Shown: positions 35,020 to 43,709 of the stretch, one piece after another
How the letters are laid out: each line of letters begins with the position of its first letter
Position numbering within the stretch: position 1 is the stretch's first letter
Assembly: GCF_017315705.1 (NCBI RefSeq)
Contig: NZ_JAFLRF010000004.1
Coordinates: 186,001 to 250,000 of the forward strand
Length of the DNA stretch: 64,000 bases
Direction of reading: 5' to 3'
Source: Trinickia mobilis
GTDB lineage: Bacteria; Pseudomonadota; Gammaproteobacteria; Burkholderiales; Burkholderiaceae
Translations under genes and position numbers: made by a program
Notes under the pieces: model-generated
What the model saw: the letters and a program-made list of their open reading frames with translations, nothing else
What the model was told of the DNA's origin: nothing
Databases searched by the model: none

Positions 35020-36255
35020 ATGGAAACCGAGCTGATACCGTATCCGCACAAACAACCACGCTCGGCGCTTGCCGTACTGTTCGTCTTTCTCAAGCTCGGC
35101 CTGACGAGCTTCGGGGGGCCGATCGCTCATCTCGGCTATTTCCGGCGGCAATTCGTCGAGCAGCTCGGCTGGCTCGATGAAGAATCGTTCACGGATCTGG
35201 TCGCGCTTTGCCAGCTGCTTCCCGGCCCGGCGAGCAGTCAGGTGGGGTTCTCCATCGGACTGTTGCGTGCCGGATGGCTAGGCGGTCTTGCGGCATGGTG
35301 CGGCTTCACACTGCCTTCGGTCGCGTTGCTGCTGGCCTTTGCCGCCGTCGCGCCGGATTTGCACGGCACGCTCGGAGCCGGCTTGATCCACGGCCTGAAG
35401 CTCGTGGCCGTCGCGGTCGTCGCGCAGGCTGTCTGGGACATGGCCCGCCGTCTTTGCCCGGATCTCACGCGTGCAGCCATTGCACTTCTTGCGCTCGCGG
35501 CCGCGAGTGGGTCGACCAACGCCTACGGGCAGTTCATCGTCATCGTCCTTGGCGCGGTGCTTGGACTCGTCTTCTGCCGAACCAAGCCGTCTGCCGCCGC
35601 GCGTGCACGCCCCGTCGGCGCAGAGGAGTTTCCTGTTTCGCACACGTTCGCCTTGCTCGCCTTGGCGGCTTTCTTTGCGCTCTTGCTTGGACTGCCGGCC
35701 ATAGCGGCGATTGACCCAAGCCACACGCTCGCGGTATTCGATGCGTTCTATCGGTCCGGCGCGCTCGTGTTCGGCGGCGGGCACGTCGTGTTGCCGCTTC
35801 TTCAACAACAGACCGTGGCGACCGGCTGGGTCGCGCCGGGCGATTTTCTCTCCGGATACGGCGCGGCACAGGCGGCTCCCGGCCCCCTGTTCACGTTCGC
35901 CGCATTCCTCGGCTGGCGGATGCTCGCGGCGCCCCACCATTGGACCGGCGCATTGCTCGCGACGGCCGGCATCTTCCTGCCAGGCTTGCTGCTCGTGCTC
36001 GGCACGCTTCCCTTTTGGCGGCGGCTCCGCGCCAGTCAGGCGTTGACCGCGATCCTCAATGGGACAAACGCCGCCGTGGTGGGCTTGCTCGGTGCCGCGC
36101 TGTACTCGCCGGTATGGACGAGCGCGGTCGTGACCAAGATCGATTTCGTCGTCGCAGCGATCGGGTTCTGCTTGCTGACGCGCTGGAAGGTGCCGCCGCT
36201 GGTTGTCGTTGTCTTTTGCGTCGCGGCAGCCTTGATCGAATCGATGTGGGGCTGA
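35020..36255 (+). CDS. chrA: ChrA chromate transporter
   Basis: A 411-residue inner-membrane protein of the CHR superfamily, made of two homologous halves as in long-chain ChrA. The first half has LGLTSFGGPIAHLGYFRRQF and CQLLPGPASSQVGFSIG; the second has GALVFGGGHVVLPLLQQQTV and GAAQAAPGPLFTFAAFLG. It exports chromate and confers resistance. No ChrB regulator gene is adjacent. Divalent-metal efflux genes follow on the opposite strand, so this is a small metal-resistance neighbourhood. Confidence 0.93.
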   Translation: METELIPYPHKQPRSALAVLFVFLKLGLTSFGGPIAHLGYFRRQFVEQLGWLDEESFTDLVALCQLLPGPASSQVGFSIGLLRAGWLGGLAAWCGFTLPSVALLLAFAAVAPDLHGTLGAGLIHGLKLVAVAVVAQAVWDMARRLCPDLTRAAIALLALAAASGSTNAYGQFIVIVLGAVLGLVFCRTKPSAAARARPVGAEEFPVSHTFALLALAAFFALLLGLPAIAAIDPSHTLAVFDAFYRSGALVFGGGHVVLPLLQQQTVATGWVAPGDFLSGYGAAQAAPGPLFTFAAFLGWRMLAAPHHWTGALLATAGIFLPGLLLVLGTLPFWRRLRASQALTAILNGTNAAVVGLLGAALYSPVWTSAVVTKIDFVVAAIGFCLLTRWKVPPLVVVVFCVAAALIESMWG

Positions 36256-36272
36256 GCCGGTCGGGCAGCCTG

Positions 36273-37310
36273 TCAAGCTGCAGCACGCGCAAGGTTCACT
36301 TCGACCGTCACATGCGATAGCCCTTCGAAACGCTTGAGGGCCGCGTGATAGAAGCTCGGATTGCGCTGTGCCTCGCTGGTCGCGACCGACACCACCGCAC
36401 TCATGTGACCCGGCCCCACGCGCCACACGTGAAGGTCGAGCACCTGGTCGCCGTTGTCCTCGACCAGGTGGCGAACGTCGTCGGCCATGCGGCGATCGGG
36501 GCTGATGTCGAGCAGAATCCCGCCGGTGTCGCGCAGCAGCCCGTACGACCAATTGGCGATCACCAGCGCGCCGATGACACCCGCAAGCGGGTCCATCCAG
36601 ACCCAGCCGAAAGCGCGCGCCAGCACGAGACCGGCGATGGCCAGCACCGAGACCGCCGCGTCCGCGATCACGTGGAGATACGCCGAGCGGATGTTGTGGT
36701 CGCGGGTTGCGGCTGCGTGGACGTCGTCGTCGTGGCGGTGTCGGCGAGCGTGGTGCTCGTGATGGCCGTGATGGCCGTGCTCATGACCATGATGCTCGTG
36801 CTCATCCTGTTCATGACCGTGACGGTGACCGTGGCTATGTCCATGATGGCCCCCGCTCAGCAGCCACGCGCTCGCGATATTGACCAAGAGGCCCAGCACC
36901 GCGATCGGTATCGCCTGGCCGAAGTCGATCGGCACCGGCGAGAGAAATCGTGAAACCGCCTCATAGCCGATCAAGAGCGCAATCATCGCGAGCACGATGG
37001 CGCTGGTGAATCCCGCGAGATCGCCGAGCTTGCCCGTGCCGAAGACGAAGCGCGAATCGCTCGCGTGCTTGCGCGCGTACGTGTAGGCCAGCGCCGCAAT
37101 CAGCATCGCGCCCGCGTGCGTCGACATGTGCAGGCCATCGGCAACCAGCGCGAGCGAGCCGAACATACTGCCGCCGACGATTTCGGCCACCATCATCGCG
37201 CTGCACAGCGCAATCACGGCCCATGTCCTGCGCTCGTTCGCTTCGTGAGCCGCCCCCAGAAAAATGTGGTCGTGCCCGGCGCCAAATGCCGCGTTTTTGA
37301 AATCGCCCAT
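36273..37310 (-). CDS. dmeF: CDF-family divalent metal efflux protein (DmeF-like)
   Basis: A 345-residue cation diffusion facilitator with six membrane helices. The metal-site helix ALVADGLHMSTHAGAML carries Asp and His ligands, and VIADAAVSVLAIAG the second set. A long His-rich cytoplasmic loop (GHHGHSHGHRHGHEQDEHEH and more) lies between helices 4 and 5, as in DmeF Co/Ni exporters. The ATG at 37310 has a GAGG-like site upstream. The RcnR-type repressor gene ends eight bases before it, so the two form a dmeR-dmeF operon. Confidence 0.92.
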   Translation of the reverse strand: MGDFKNAAFGAGHDHIFLGAAHEANERRTWAVIALCSAMMVAEIVGGSMFGSLALVADGLHMSTHAGAMLIAALAYTYARKHASDSRFVFGTGKLGDLAGFTSAIVLAMIALLIGYEAVSRFLSPVPIDFGQAIPIAVLGLLVNIASAWLLSGGHHGHSHGHRHGHEQDEHEHHGHEHGHHGHHEHHARRHRHDDDVHAAATRDHNIRSAYLHVIADAAVSVLAIAGLVLARAFGWVWMDPLAGVIGALVIANWSYGLLRDTGGILLDISPDRRMADDVRHLVEDNGDQVLDLHVWRVGPGHMSAVVSVATSEAQRNPSFYHAALKRFEGLSHVTVEVNLARAAA

Positions 37311-37318
37311 CTCTGCCT

Positions 37319-37597
37319 CTATTTGAAATAGCTGTGGACGACTTCGATCAGCTGCTCCGTCGCGCTGCCTTCGTGCTCGCCGCCGCCTTCGTCGGCGTCG
37401 ACCAGATGCGTGCGGATGTGGTCCTCCAGCACCACGGCCAGGAGACCGTTCATCGCTCCACGGCAACTCGTGAGCAGTTGCAGGACATCATGGCAGCCGC
37501 GCTCTTCCTCGAGCGCCCGCTCGATGGCCTCCACCTGGCCCTTGATACGGCGAACGCGGTTGAGCAGCTTTTGTTTCTCGCGAATGGTGTGGCTCAT
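37319..37597 (-). CDS. dmeR: RcnR/DmeR-type Ni/Co-responsive repressor
   Basis: A 92-residue CsoR/RcnR-family repressor. The four metal ligands of E. coli RcnR are all conserved at the same positions: His3 (MSHTIREK), Cys35, His60 and His64. This supports sensing of nickel or cobalt rather than copper or formaldehyde. Without metal it should bind DNA and silence the dmeR-dmeF operon; a matching operator is seen 14 bases upstream of its start codon. Confidence 0.93.
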   Translation of the reverse strand: MSHTIREKQKLLNRVRRIKGQVEAIERALEEERGCHDVLQLLTSCRGAMNGLLAVVLEDHIRTHLVDADEGGGEHEGSATEQLIEVVHSYFK

Positions 37598-37610
37598 CGA
37601 AAGCCCTCCT

Positions 37611-37629
37611 ATAGGGTAGGGGAGTATAT
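37611..37629. promoter_or_regulatory. probable DmeR operator
   Basis: TATAGGGTAGGGGAGTATA has the G-tract flanked by AT-rich inverted ends (TATA...AGTATA) seen in RcnR/FrmR-family operators. It lies 14 bases upstream of dmeR. Confidence 0.65.
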
Positions 37630-38074
37630 ATCAATCGATGAAACCGTATAAAGAGGAGGGGTATTTCGGTCAGGGCGCGTCATACCGCCGAGGCGTGCTT
37701 GCCGGATACCGGCAGGGGTCATACACGAATCGATCACTTTCCGATCGACCACAAAAACCAGCAACGCATCAATCACTTCGAGCCGAAAGACAAAGTCACC
37801 TCTCAAGAACCGTTACTATGGCATCCGAAGTAAATAACGAAATCTTACATTTATGGCGGATTTTTCTGGCGTGAAAGTGCTACGTTTCAAATTGCTACGT
37901 TCCTTGACGCTCCGAGTAAACGGACACATATTGGTCACTGGTTCGGTTCTATTGTCGTCACGCACGGTTCAATAAAGCGTACCAATCGCTTACTTCGGTC
38001 ACGGACCTGAGAGGCCGGGCGATTGCAAAATCTACACGTCGCCGCGGCCAGCAAGATCGCCCACAGGATCAGCG
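37630..38074. other. 445-base gap, AT-richer
   Basis: No supported gene. It must hold the promoter of the zinc-ribbon protein gene that starts at 38075; I see no clear hairpin or repeat. Confidence 0.4.
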
Positions 38075-39427
38075 ATGAGTAGCCAAACCGCCTCCAATTC
38101 GACTTTTTCTGCGACGTGCCGCAACTGCGGCGGTCGCGTATCGAGACCCGTATCGTTCTGCCCGCATTGCGGCGCGAATGCGATGCTGGCATTTCCCAAT
38201 GCGAAGTCGCCGGCAAAGAACGCGAGCACAGAAGGGCCGCTCGGCGATGCAATCCGCCCGCCGCGTCCGGTCCCGCTCTTCATGCCGGCCGGCGCGGCCG
38301 CGCACGGCGGTGGCGGTGGCGGTTCGAGCGCGGCGACGTATGGCAATGCGCGTCAATGGGGCCTGAAAACCGGCACGGGATTCACGCTGCTTGCGTTCGT
38401 GGTGCTATTCGGCGGTTCCGTGCTCCTGAGCCAGCAGAGCGATAAAACCGAACAGCACACGCGCGACGTATTGATGCACACGGTAGTCGGTGCCGTCACA
38501 CCCGGGTCCGGGGAACACGCTCCGGTAACGCCCTCTGTCGCGCAAAATCCGCCTGCCCATCGGGCACCCGCGCCCCAAGCGTTGGCGATGACCTCTCCGG
38601 CACCTTCGCCGCAACCGGCTGTGACACCGCGTGCTTCACAACCGGCTCCGGCGCCGGCTGCCCCCGCACCAGCCGCTACCGCACCGGCTCCGACTCCGAC
38701 TGCCGCGGCACCCGCCGCTACCGCACCGGCTCCGACTCCAACTGCCGCGGCACCCGCCACTACCGCGCCGACTCCGACTGCCGCGGCGCCAGCCCCAACC
38801 GCACCGGCACCGGCACCCGCACCGGCACCAACAGCCCCTGCGCCAGCGGCGACCGCACCGGCACAAACGACCTCGGTGCTCCATCCGCCACCTGCACCGG
38901 CGATTGCCGCTCCGGTACCACGACCGCCGGCGCCGCAACGCAAGCCCGCTGCCATGCCGGCGCCTGCCCCTACGCCGTCGATGTATGCAAACACGCGCGC
39001 GCGAACCCCGTCCACGCCGCCCGTTCCATCCCCGCGCGAGTGGCAGCGCAGGGAGGCTGTACCGCATGAACTTGCCGCCGCATGGTCGAGCTTGCAGAAG
39101 AACGATCTGAAAAGCGCACAGGGGGCACTGGACCGTGCCCTTGCGGCGGATCCCAACAACAGCGAAGCGTTCATGCTGCGTCAGGACTTGCTGTCGCGCG
39201 AACAGGCACGCGACGGCGCGCTGGAGGCCGCGCGCGGCTGCGCCGCGCAGCATCAATGGCGCTGCGCGTGGCACAGCGCGGGCAAGGCGCTCGCGATCGA
39301 CAGCAGCAGCGCCGAAGCGAAGGCGATGGTCCAGCGCTCGATCGTCGATTCAGGCGCGATCGACCTGCCGCCGGGCCCGGGTCCCGACATGCCGGACGGC
39401 CCCGTGATGCCCCCAGGCTTCCATTGA
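38075..39427 (+). CDS. zinc-ribbon, single-pass membrane protein with Pro/Ala-rich stalk and TPR-like C-terminus
   Basis: A 450-residue protein of unrecognised role. An N-terminal zinc ribbon (CRNCGG ... CPHCGA) at about residues 15-33 is followed by one membrane helix near residue 105 (GFTLLAFVVLFGGSVLL), then about 200 residues rich in Pro, Ala and Thr with tandem repeats, and a C-terminal helical part (ELAAAWSSLQKNDLKSAQGA, ALAADPNNSEAF) like one or two TPR units. The layout suggests a cytoplasmic zinc head, a stalk spanning the periplasm and a distal protein-binding domain. It is convergent with the next gene. Confidence 0.72.
   Translation: MSSQTASNSTFSATCRNCGGRVSRPVSFCPHCGANAMLAFPNAKSPAKNASTEGPLGDAIRPPRPVPLFMPAGAAAHGGGGGGSSAATYGNARQWGLKTGTGFTLLAFVVLFGGSVLLSQQSDKTEQHTRDVLMHTVVGAVTPGSGEHAPVTPSVAQNPPAHRAPAPQALAMTSPAPSPQPAVTPRASQPAPAPAAPAPAATAPAPTPTAAAPAATAPAPTPTAAAPATTAPTPTAAAPAPTAPAPAPAPAPTAPAPAATAPAQTTSVLHPPPAPAIAAPVPRPPAPQRKPAAMPAPAPTPSMYANTRARTPSTPPVPSPREWQRREAVPHELAAAWSSLQKNDLKSAQGALDRALAADPNNSEAFMLRQDLLSREQARDGALEAARGCAAQHQWRCAWHSAGKALAIDSSSAEAKAMVQRSIVDSGAIDLPPGPGPDMPDGPVMPPGFH
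38660..38840 (+). repeat. in-frame tandem repeats encoding a Pro/Ala/Thr stalk
   Basis: Repeated units of about 42 bases encode variants of PAATAPAPTPTAA. The copies are nearly identical at DNA level (ACCGCACCGGCTCCGACTCC recurs), so copy number may vary between strains. Confidence 0.7.
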
Positions 39428-39488
39428 GCACTTGGCGGCGCGTCACTGCCCGGCAATAAAAGCCACACTGCGAGCGAAGCTGCTTAGA

Positions 39489-39517
39489 AGGGCCTGTTCA
39501 GGCAAATGACAGGCCCT
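39489..39517. terminator. hairpin between convergent genes
   Basis: AGGGCCTGT and ACAGGCCCT form a 9-bp stem around an 11-base loop. It reaches the stop codon of the minus-strand gene. No long T-run is present on either side. Confidence 0.6.
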
Positions 39518-40343
39518 AACGATGGGCGTAGTCATCGGACCGGTTTTTCGTGCCGTGTCTCCGATAGATCACGTGACGAAAAAGCAAACTCATGCGCGTG
39601 AACAGGGTGTCGTCGGTTCTGACGCCACGTGCAGCAGCATGCCGGCGATTCTGCTCGACGTTTCTCTTGGCTTGCACGGGCTGCACAGCCGCCACCTTCG
39701 GCGCCGCGGAATTTGCGAGTGTCGCTGAGCCGCGATCGGACTGCGCGACGGCTGCATTCGAAGCGAAATGAGCGCCGGCGGCTGCAGTTGTGTTCGTCGA
39801 GGGCGCCGACGCGAGCACGGAAGACGCGGCCGACGGCGTCGATCGCGTTGAAGCAACTGAGCCTTCGGTTTCGAGCGCTTCGCGCGTGCTCGCCTGCGTC
39901 GTGACCGGGTTGCCCTGATCTTGGCCGGCCCGCACACCGAACGCGACAGCGCTCGCGAGCCCAATGGCCAAGATGCCGGTCGTCGCCCCCCAAAGCACGA
40001 TGCGTCCGCGCTTCACCTGAGGTTCCCCCGGCGCATTCACGCAGGCGCGCAACTTCAGGAAACGCCGGTGAACAATGATGAAGGACACCACGAGGCACAT
40101 CAGCGTGTTCGCGACGTTCATCCAGAACATCTGAGTCGGCACCCCCCGGCTCATTTCGAGCAGCATGAGCGCGAACGTGCCGTTGCTGAGCACCCAACTG
40201 CCCCAGCTCAAGAGGCTGTAGCTGCGCACATCGGTTTCCCTGGCGAGCAGTTTGCCGATGGTAGGCAAGTAAGTCAGAACACGCGCTCCGTTCCAGAACA
40301 GGAACATCGCGCTCAGCGCCTGGACGTAGAGTTCATGAGACAT
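39516..40343 (-). CDS. PQ-loop-like membrane protein with low-complexity C-terminal tail
   Basis: A 275-residue protein with four hydrophobic helices in the first 150 residues. The opening WNGARVLTYLPTIGKLL resembles the PQ-loop pattern of SWEET-like or lipid-A-linked small membrane proteins. The rest is a Ser/Thr/Ala-rich tail (STREALETEGSVASTRSTPS and onward), probably disordered, ending in a basic segment. The ATG at 40343 has GAGGA upstream. No function can be assigned. Confidence 0.65.
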   Translation of the reverse strand: MSHELYVQALSAMFLFWNGARVLTYLPTIGKLLARETDVRSYSLLSWGSWVLSNGTFALMLLEMSRGVPTQMFWMNVANTLMCLVVSFIIVHRRFLKLRACVNAPGEPQVKRGRIVLWGATTGILAIGLASAVAFGVRAGQDQGNPVTTQASTREALETEGSVASTRSTPSAASSVLASAPSTNTTAAAGAHFASNAAVAQSDRGSATLANSAAPKVAAVQPVQAKRNVEQNRRHAAARGVRTDDTLFTRMSLLFRHVIYRRHGTKNRSDDYAHR

Positions 40344-40570
40344 CTCGATTCCTCTTGCCCCGTGTAAAGGCCGCTTGACGTCCACCCTTGCACGCTGCAT
40401 CCCGAATCCGGCGCGAAACGCCGGATACCGGTCTGCAGCGCGTGAGTGCGCAAGAACGATGCCGCGCTCTTGGTTCACTCTGTGTTTCGGCACTTCCTTT
40501 GTGAACGCACTCCTCTTGTATAGACGCTAAACCTCATTCCCGCTTAATTCCCGGCCGATGCGCCGGCCGC

Positions 40571-41353
40571 CTACTTGACCCGATCCGCCGCCATCCAGCC
40601 CTGGCTCACCCCGATGTCGCCGACCTGCTTGGCGATCTTATCCGCGAGCTTCTTGGAAACTGCCGTCAGGGTGGCGTGCTTCACTTCGCCGATGCCGTGC
40701 AAGCCGCCGCCCACCGCAGCCGAAGTCGCCACGTGTCCTGCGGCGGCGCCAACGCCGGCCGTTTCCGCGATGCCCGGCATCTTGCCGCTATCCGCGTTGG
40801 CATCGAAGCTCTGCACGACGATCGGCGCGCCGCCCACCGGCTTGTACAGCACCTGGACCGACGCCCCGACCTCGCTCTTTCCAGCGCCAAGCCCGATCAC
40901 GACGCGGCGCCGGCGATTCCCCTCATCCACTTTCGCAAAGCTGCCCTGCACGATCAAAACGTTTTGGCCGGCAGGCGGCGGCACATCGGAGCGGATCGCA
41001 CGCAGCCCCATCGCTTGCAGCTTCTGCACGATTTCGTTCGCCAATGCCTCGCGCACTTCCGAGGCCGCCTCGGCCTGCTCCGTTTCAGCCGACGCGCCGC
41101 TCATCTGCGACTTCAGCTTCTGCGCGATGCCGCCCGTATCGAGCTTCACTTGATCTGGGGTGGCCGCGAAGGTGTAGACGTAGACGTTGTCGGGATGCAC
41201 CTGCGGCTCTCCGCTGAATTGCGCCTTGTTGCTGATGCCCGACGCACATCCGCCAAGCAGCAGCGCGCCGAACGTCAGCGCGACGGTGGCGCAGCGCGCC
41301 GCTTTTTTTCCTACGATTCCGAATGAAGTAAGCACAATGTTCAGCCTTGTCAT
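40571..41353 (-). CDS. DUF4410-type lipoprotein
   Basis: A 260-residue exported lipoprotein. The signal peptide ends with the lipobox LLGGC near residues 31-35, followed by SGISNKAQFSGEP. The body (KLQAMGLRAIRSDVPPPAGQ, VLIVQGSFAKVDEGNRRRRV, VIGLGAGKSEVGASVQVLY) matches the pattern of DUF4410 proteins, which sit in the outer membrane and have no settled function. It is a single gene with no obvious partner. The start is not strongly supported by a Shine-Dalgarno. Confidence 0.7.
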   Translation of the reverse strand: MTRLNIVLTSFGIVGKKAARCATVALTFGALLLGGCASGISNKAQFSGEPQVHPDNVYVYTFAATPDQVKLDTGGIAQKLKSQMSGASAETEQAEAASEVREALANEIVQKLQAMGLRAIRSDVPPPAGQNVLIVQGSFAKVDEGNRRRRVVIGLGAGKSEVGASVQVLYKPVGGAPIVVQSFDANADSGKMPGIAETAGVGAAAGHVATSAAVGGGLHGIGEVKHATLTAVSKKLADKIAKQVGDIGVSQGWMAADRVK

Positions 41354-41550
41354 CAACAGTGGCGTGCCGCCGTTAGCTCATACGTATCAGCCGATGACTA
41401 TGCAAACCGCTGCGTTCTAGTCAGTCATCGCAGATCTCACCGATGCGTGATACGCCTGATCTGATGTCGTTTTAACAAGGCTCCTGCACGCGGGACGAAG
41501 TATGGCCGAGCGGCCCGCGCAACACTATTCAAGAATTATTTCGCGCGATG

Positions 41551-42897
41551 TCACCGGCGCGAAGCGGCGCCTGCCGCGGGGTCGACGGGCAGCACGGCCC
41601 ACACTTCCAGCCCGCCTCCATCGCGTGCGTGAAACTGCAGCGCGCCGCCGTGCAGCTTCGCGATCCGCTCGACGATCGCGAGGCCGAGACCCGTCCCGCC
41701 GCTGTGCGTGCGCGCATTGCGGCCGCGCTGGAAAGGCGCTTTCAGCGCTTCGAGTTCCTGCGCCGTCAGCCCTTCGCCGCGATCGCCTACCGCGACATAA
41801 GCCTTCCCCGCATCGAACCATGTGCGTACCGAAAGGCCGACGCGCCCGTACACGACCGCGTTCTGCATCAGATTCATCAGCAAGCGCATCATGCTGATCG
41901 GACGATACGGAAATGGGGGTACGTCGCTCAACGTCAGCTCGAACTCGTGGCCCAACCCTGCAAAGTCGCCCGCGAGCCGGTTCACCAGAGCATTCAAATC
42001 CCCGAGTTGCGGCGCTTCGCGCTCGCTGCTGCCCGCAAAGTCCATGAACTGCTGGACGATCGTGTCGATCTGGTCGAGATACGATTCCGCGGCGACGGTG
42101 AAGCTGTCGTCGCCGTGATCCGTGGGCGCCATGGCCATCGCGAGCCGCAGCTTGGTCAGCGGCGTGCGGATGTCGTGCGAGATGCCCGCCAGCATCACGG
42201 CGCGCGTCGCCTCGGCTTGCTGCAGCGCCGCCGTCATCTGATTGAACGCGGTGCTGACTTCGGCGATTTCCGTGGGTCCGTCCGTCGGCAGCGGTGCGGG
42301 GGTGTCGCCCGCGCTCACGTGACGCGCCGTGCGCGCGAGGTCTTGCAGCGGCCGGTTGAGGTGGCGCTGGAGCAGATAGCCCGTGAACGCGGCCAGCGCG
42401 CCGAGACCGAGCGACAACAGGATCGCCGCTTCGAGGCCCGCGCCCTGCGCATCCTCGGGAATCGGCAGCGCAATCCAAACCGGCGAGTGCTGCGCATGCA
42501 TCCGTATCCACAGCCGCTCCCCGCCTTCGCTTTGCCAGCGCACGGGCATGTCGCCGGGCAGATGCCGGCGCAGGCTGTCGAGGAACACGTCGCGCTGATA
42601 CGTGCGATAGAGCTTGAAGAGATTCGGCGTCGGCGCGGATGCCGCTTCCTCGGGTACGCTCTTGCGGCCGTGGTAGCGCGCGATCACCGCATCGCGAGCG
42701 TTGTCCGGAACGGCCTCGAGCAGCGCATCGAGGATCGCGACGTAGTTCGCGAACACCGTCGCCGCACGCTCGACGCGCGGCCTTTGCACGTAATGCAGCA
42801 GCACCGCGAGCGAGCACACCTGGCTCAGCATCACGAGCACGATCAGAAGCGCGATATTGCGCGCGAGCACCGATTTCGGCAGCACGAAGCGGCTCAT
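41551..42897 (-). CDS. EnvZ-like sensor histidine kinase, partner of the efflux operon
   Basis: A 448-residue sensor kinase. An N-terminal membrane helix (NIALLIVLVMLSQVCSLAVL), a periplasmic domain of about 120 residues, a second helix (LLSLGLGALAAFTGYLL), a HAMP segment, the phosphoacceptor in MLAGISHDIRTPLTKLRLAM, N-box NLMQNAVVYG and G-box GGTGLGLAIVERIAK. The HDIRTPL box and order fit the EnvZ group. It starts in a four-base overlap with the response-regulator gene and is the last gene of the efflux group. Confidence 0.9.
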   Translation of the reverse strand: MSRFVLPKSVLARNIALLIVLVMLSQVCSLAVLLHYVQRPRVERAATVFANYVAILDALLEAVPDNARDAVIARYHGRKSVPEEAASAPTPNLFKLYRTYQRDVFLDSLRRHLPGDMPVRWQSEGGERLWIRMHAQHSPVWIALPIPEDAQGAGLEAAILLSLGLGALAAFTGYLLQRHLNRPLQDLARTARHVSAGDTPAPLPTDGPTEIAEVSTAFNQMTAALQQAEATRAVMLAGISHDIRTPLTKLRLAMAMAPTDHGDDSFTVAAESYLDQIDTIVQQFMDFAGSSEREAPQLGDLNALVNRLAGDFAGLGHEFELTLSDVPPFPYRPISMMRLLMNLMQNAVVYGRVGLSVRTWFDAGKAYVAVGDRGEGLTAQELEALKAPFQRGRNARTHSGGTGLGLAIVERIAKLHGGALQFHARDGGGLEVWAVLPVDPAAGAASRR

Positions 42898-43607
42898 GAT
42901 TCGACGTCGGCGATCAGCATATAGCCCACGCCCCAAACGGTCTTGATGAAGCGCGGCTTCGACGGGTCGCCTTCGACCATCTGCCGCAGGCGCAGCACCT
43001 GCACGTCGATGCTGCGGTCGAGGGCCTCGTGTTCGCGTCCGCGGGCGCGCGCCATCAGGTTGTCGCGGCTCACGGGACGATTCGGAGACGATGCCAGCGC
43101 GACGAGCAGCTGCATCTGCGCGGAGTGCATTTCGACCGGCTCGCCCGCGCGCCTCAGTTCTTGCTTGCCGACATCGAGGCTGAAATCGCCGAAGCGCACG
43201 GTTTGCGTCGTCACGGTCGGGTCTCCCGACGCGATCTTCTGGCGCCGCAGCAGCGCGCGAATCCGCGCGACCAGTTCGCGTGGCAGAAACGGCTTCGCGA
43301 GGTAATCGTCGGCGCCGGTCTCGAGGCCGACCACTTTGTCGAGCGGATCGCCCTTGGCCGTCAGCATCAGGATCGGCAGCGTCAGCCCTTGGGCGCGCAA
43401 ACGGCTGCAGATTTCGAGGCCGTTCTCTTCGCCGATCATCAGATCGAGCACCAGCAGATCGTACGGCTCGCGCTGCAAATAGCGATCGAGGCGCCGGCTG
43501 TCCTCGACGACGCGCACTTCGAATCCGTGCTGGGCCAGAAAGCGCTGCAGCATGTTGCGCAGCTCGGCTTCGTCGTCGAGCACGATGATCTTCGCGGGAC
43601 GGTCCAT
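42894..43607 (-). CDS. OmpR-family response regulator
   Basis: A 237-residue regulator with phosphoacceptor Asp55 (LLVLDLMIGEENG), LTAKG and KPF receiver marks, and an OmpR-type winged helix (VQVLRLRQMVEGD, FIKTVWGVGYML). It lies 102 bases after the RND pump gene on the same strand and overlaps the kinase gene. The context suggests it controls the efflux operon, as in other RND loci with a linked two-component system; direct evidence such as an operator is not visible. Confidence 0.92.
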   Translation of the reverse strand: MDRPAKIIVLDDEAELRNMLQRFLAQHGFEVRVVEDSRRLDRYLQREPYDLLVLDLMIGEENGLEICSRLRAQGLTLPILMLTAKGDPLDKVVGLETGADDYLAKPFLPRELVARIRALLRRQKIASGDPTVTTQTVRFGDFSLDVGKQELRRAGEPVEMHSAQMQLLVALASSPNRPVSRDNLMARARGREHEALDRSIDVQVLRLRQMVEGDPSKPRFIKTVWGVGYMLIADVES

Positions 43608-43610
43608 TTA

Positions 43611-43659
43611 TGCCTCCTGCCGGGCCGCCCCAAAGGAGGCATACGCCCCCTCGGGGGGC
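43611..43659. repeat. GC-rich intergenic double hairpin (Burkholderiaceae-type repeat)
   Basis: TGCCTCC pairs with GGAGGCA (43611-43641), and GCCCCCTCGGGGGGC (43645-43659) forms a second hairpin followed by AGCGAACG. Similar AAAGGAGGCATACGCCCCC elements recur between genes in Burkholderia-related genomes. Here it lies between the pump and regulator genes and could reduce read-through or stabilise mRNA ends. Confidence 0.6.
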
Positions 43660-43709
43660 AGCGAACGAATGTGAGCGTGGGGGTCGTTCATCTCGGGCTC
43701 CTTCAACGC

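Noticed and set aside
38660-38840. tandem repeats considered as a CRISPR-like array
   Set aside because: The repeats are directly adjacent without unique spacers and are in frame, encoding a Pro/Ala/Thr stalk.
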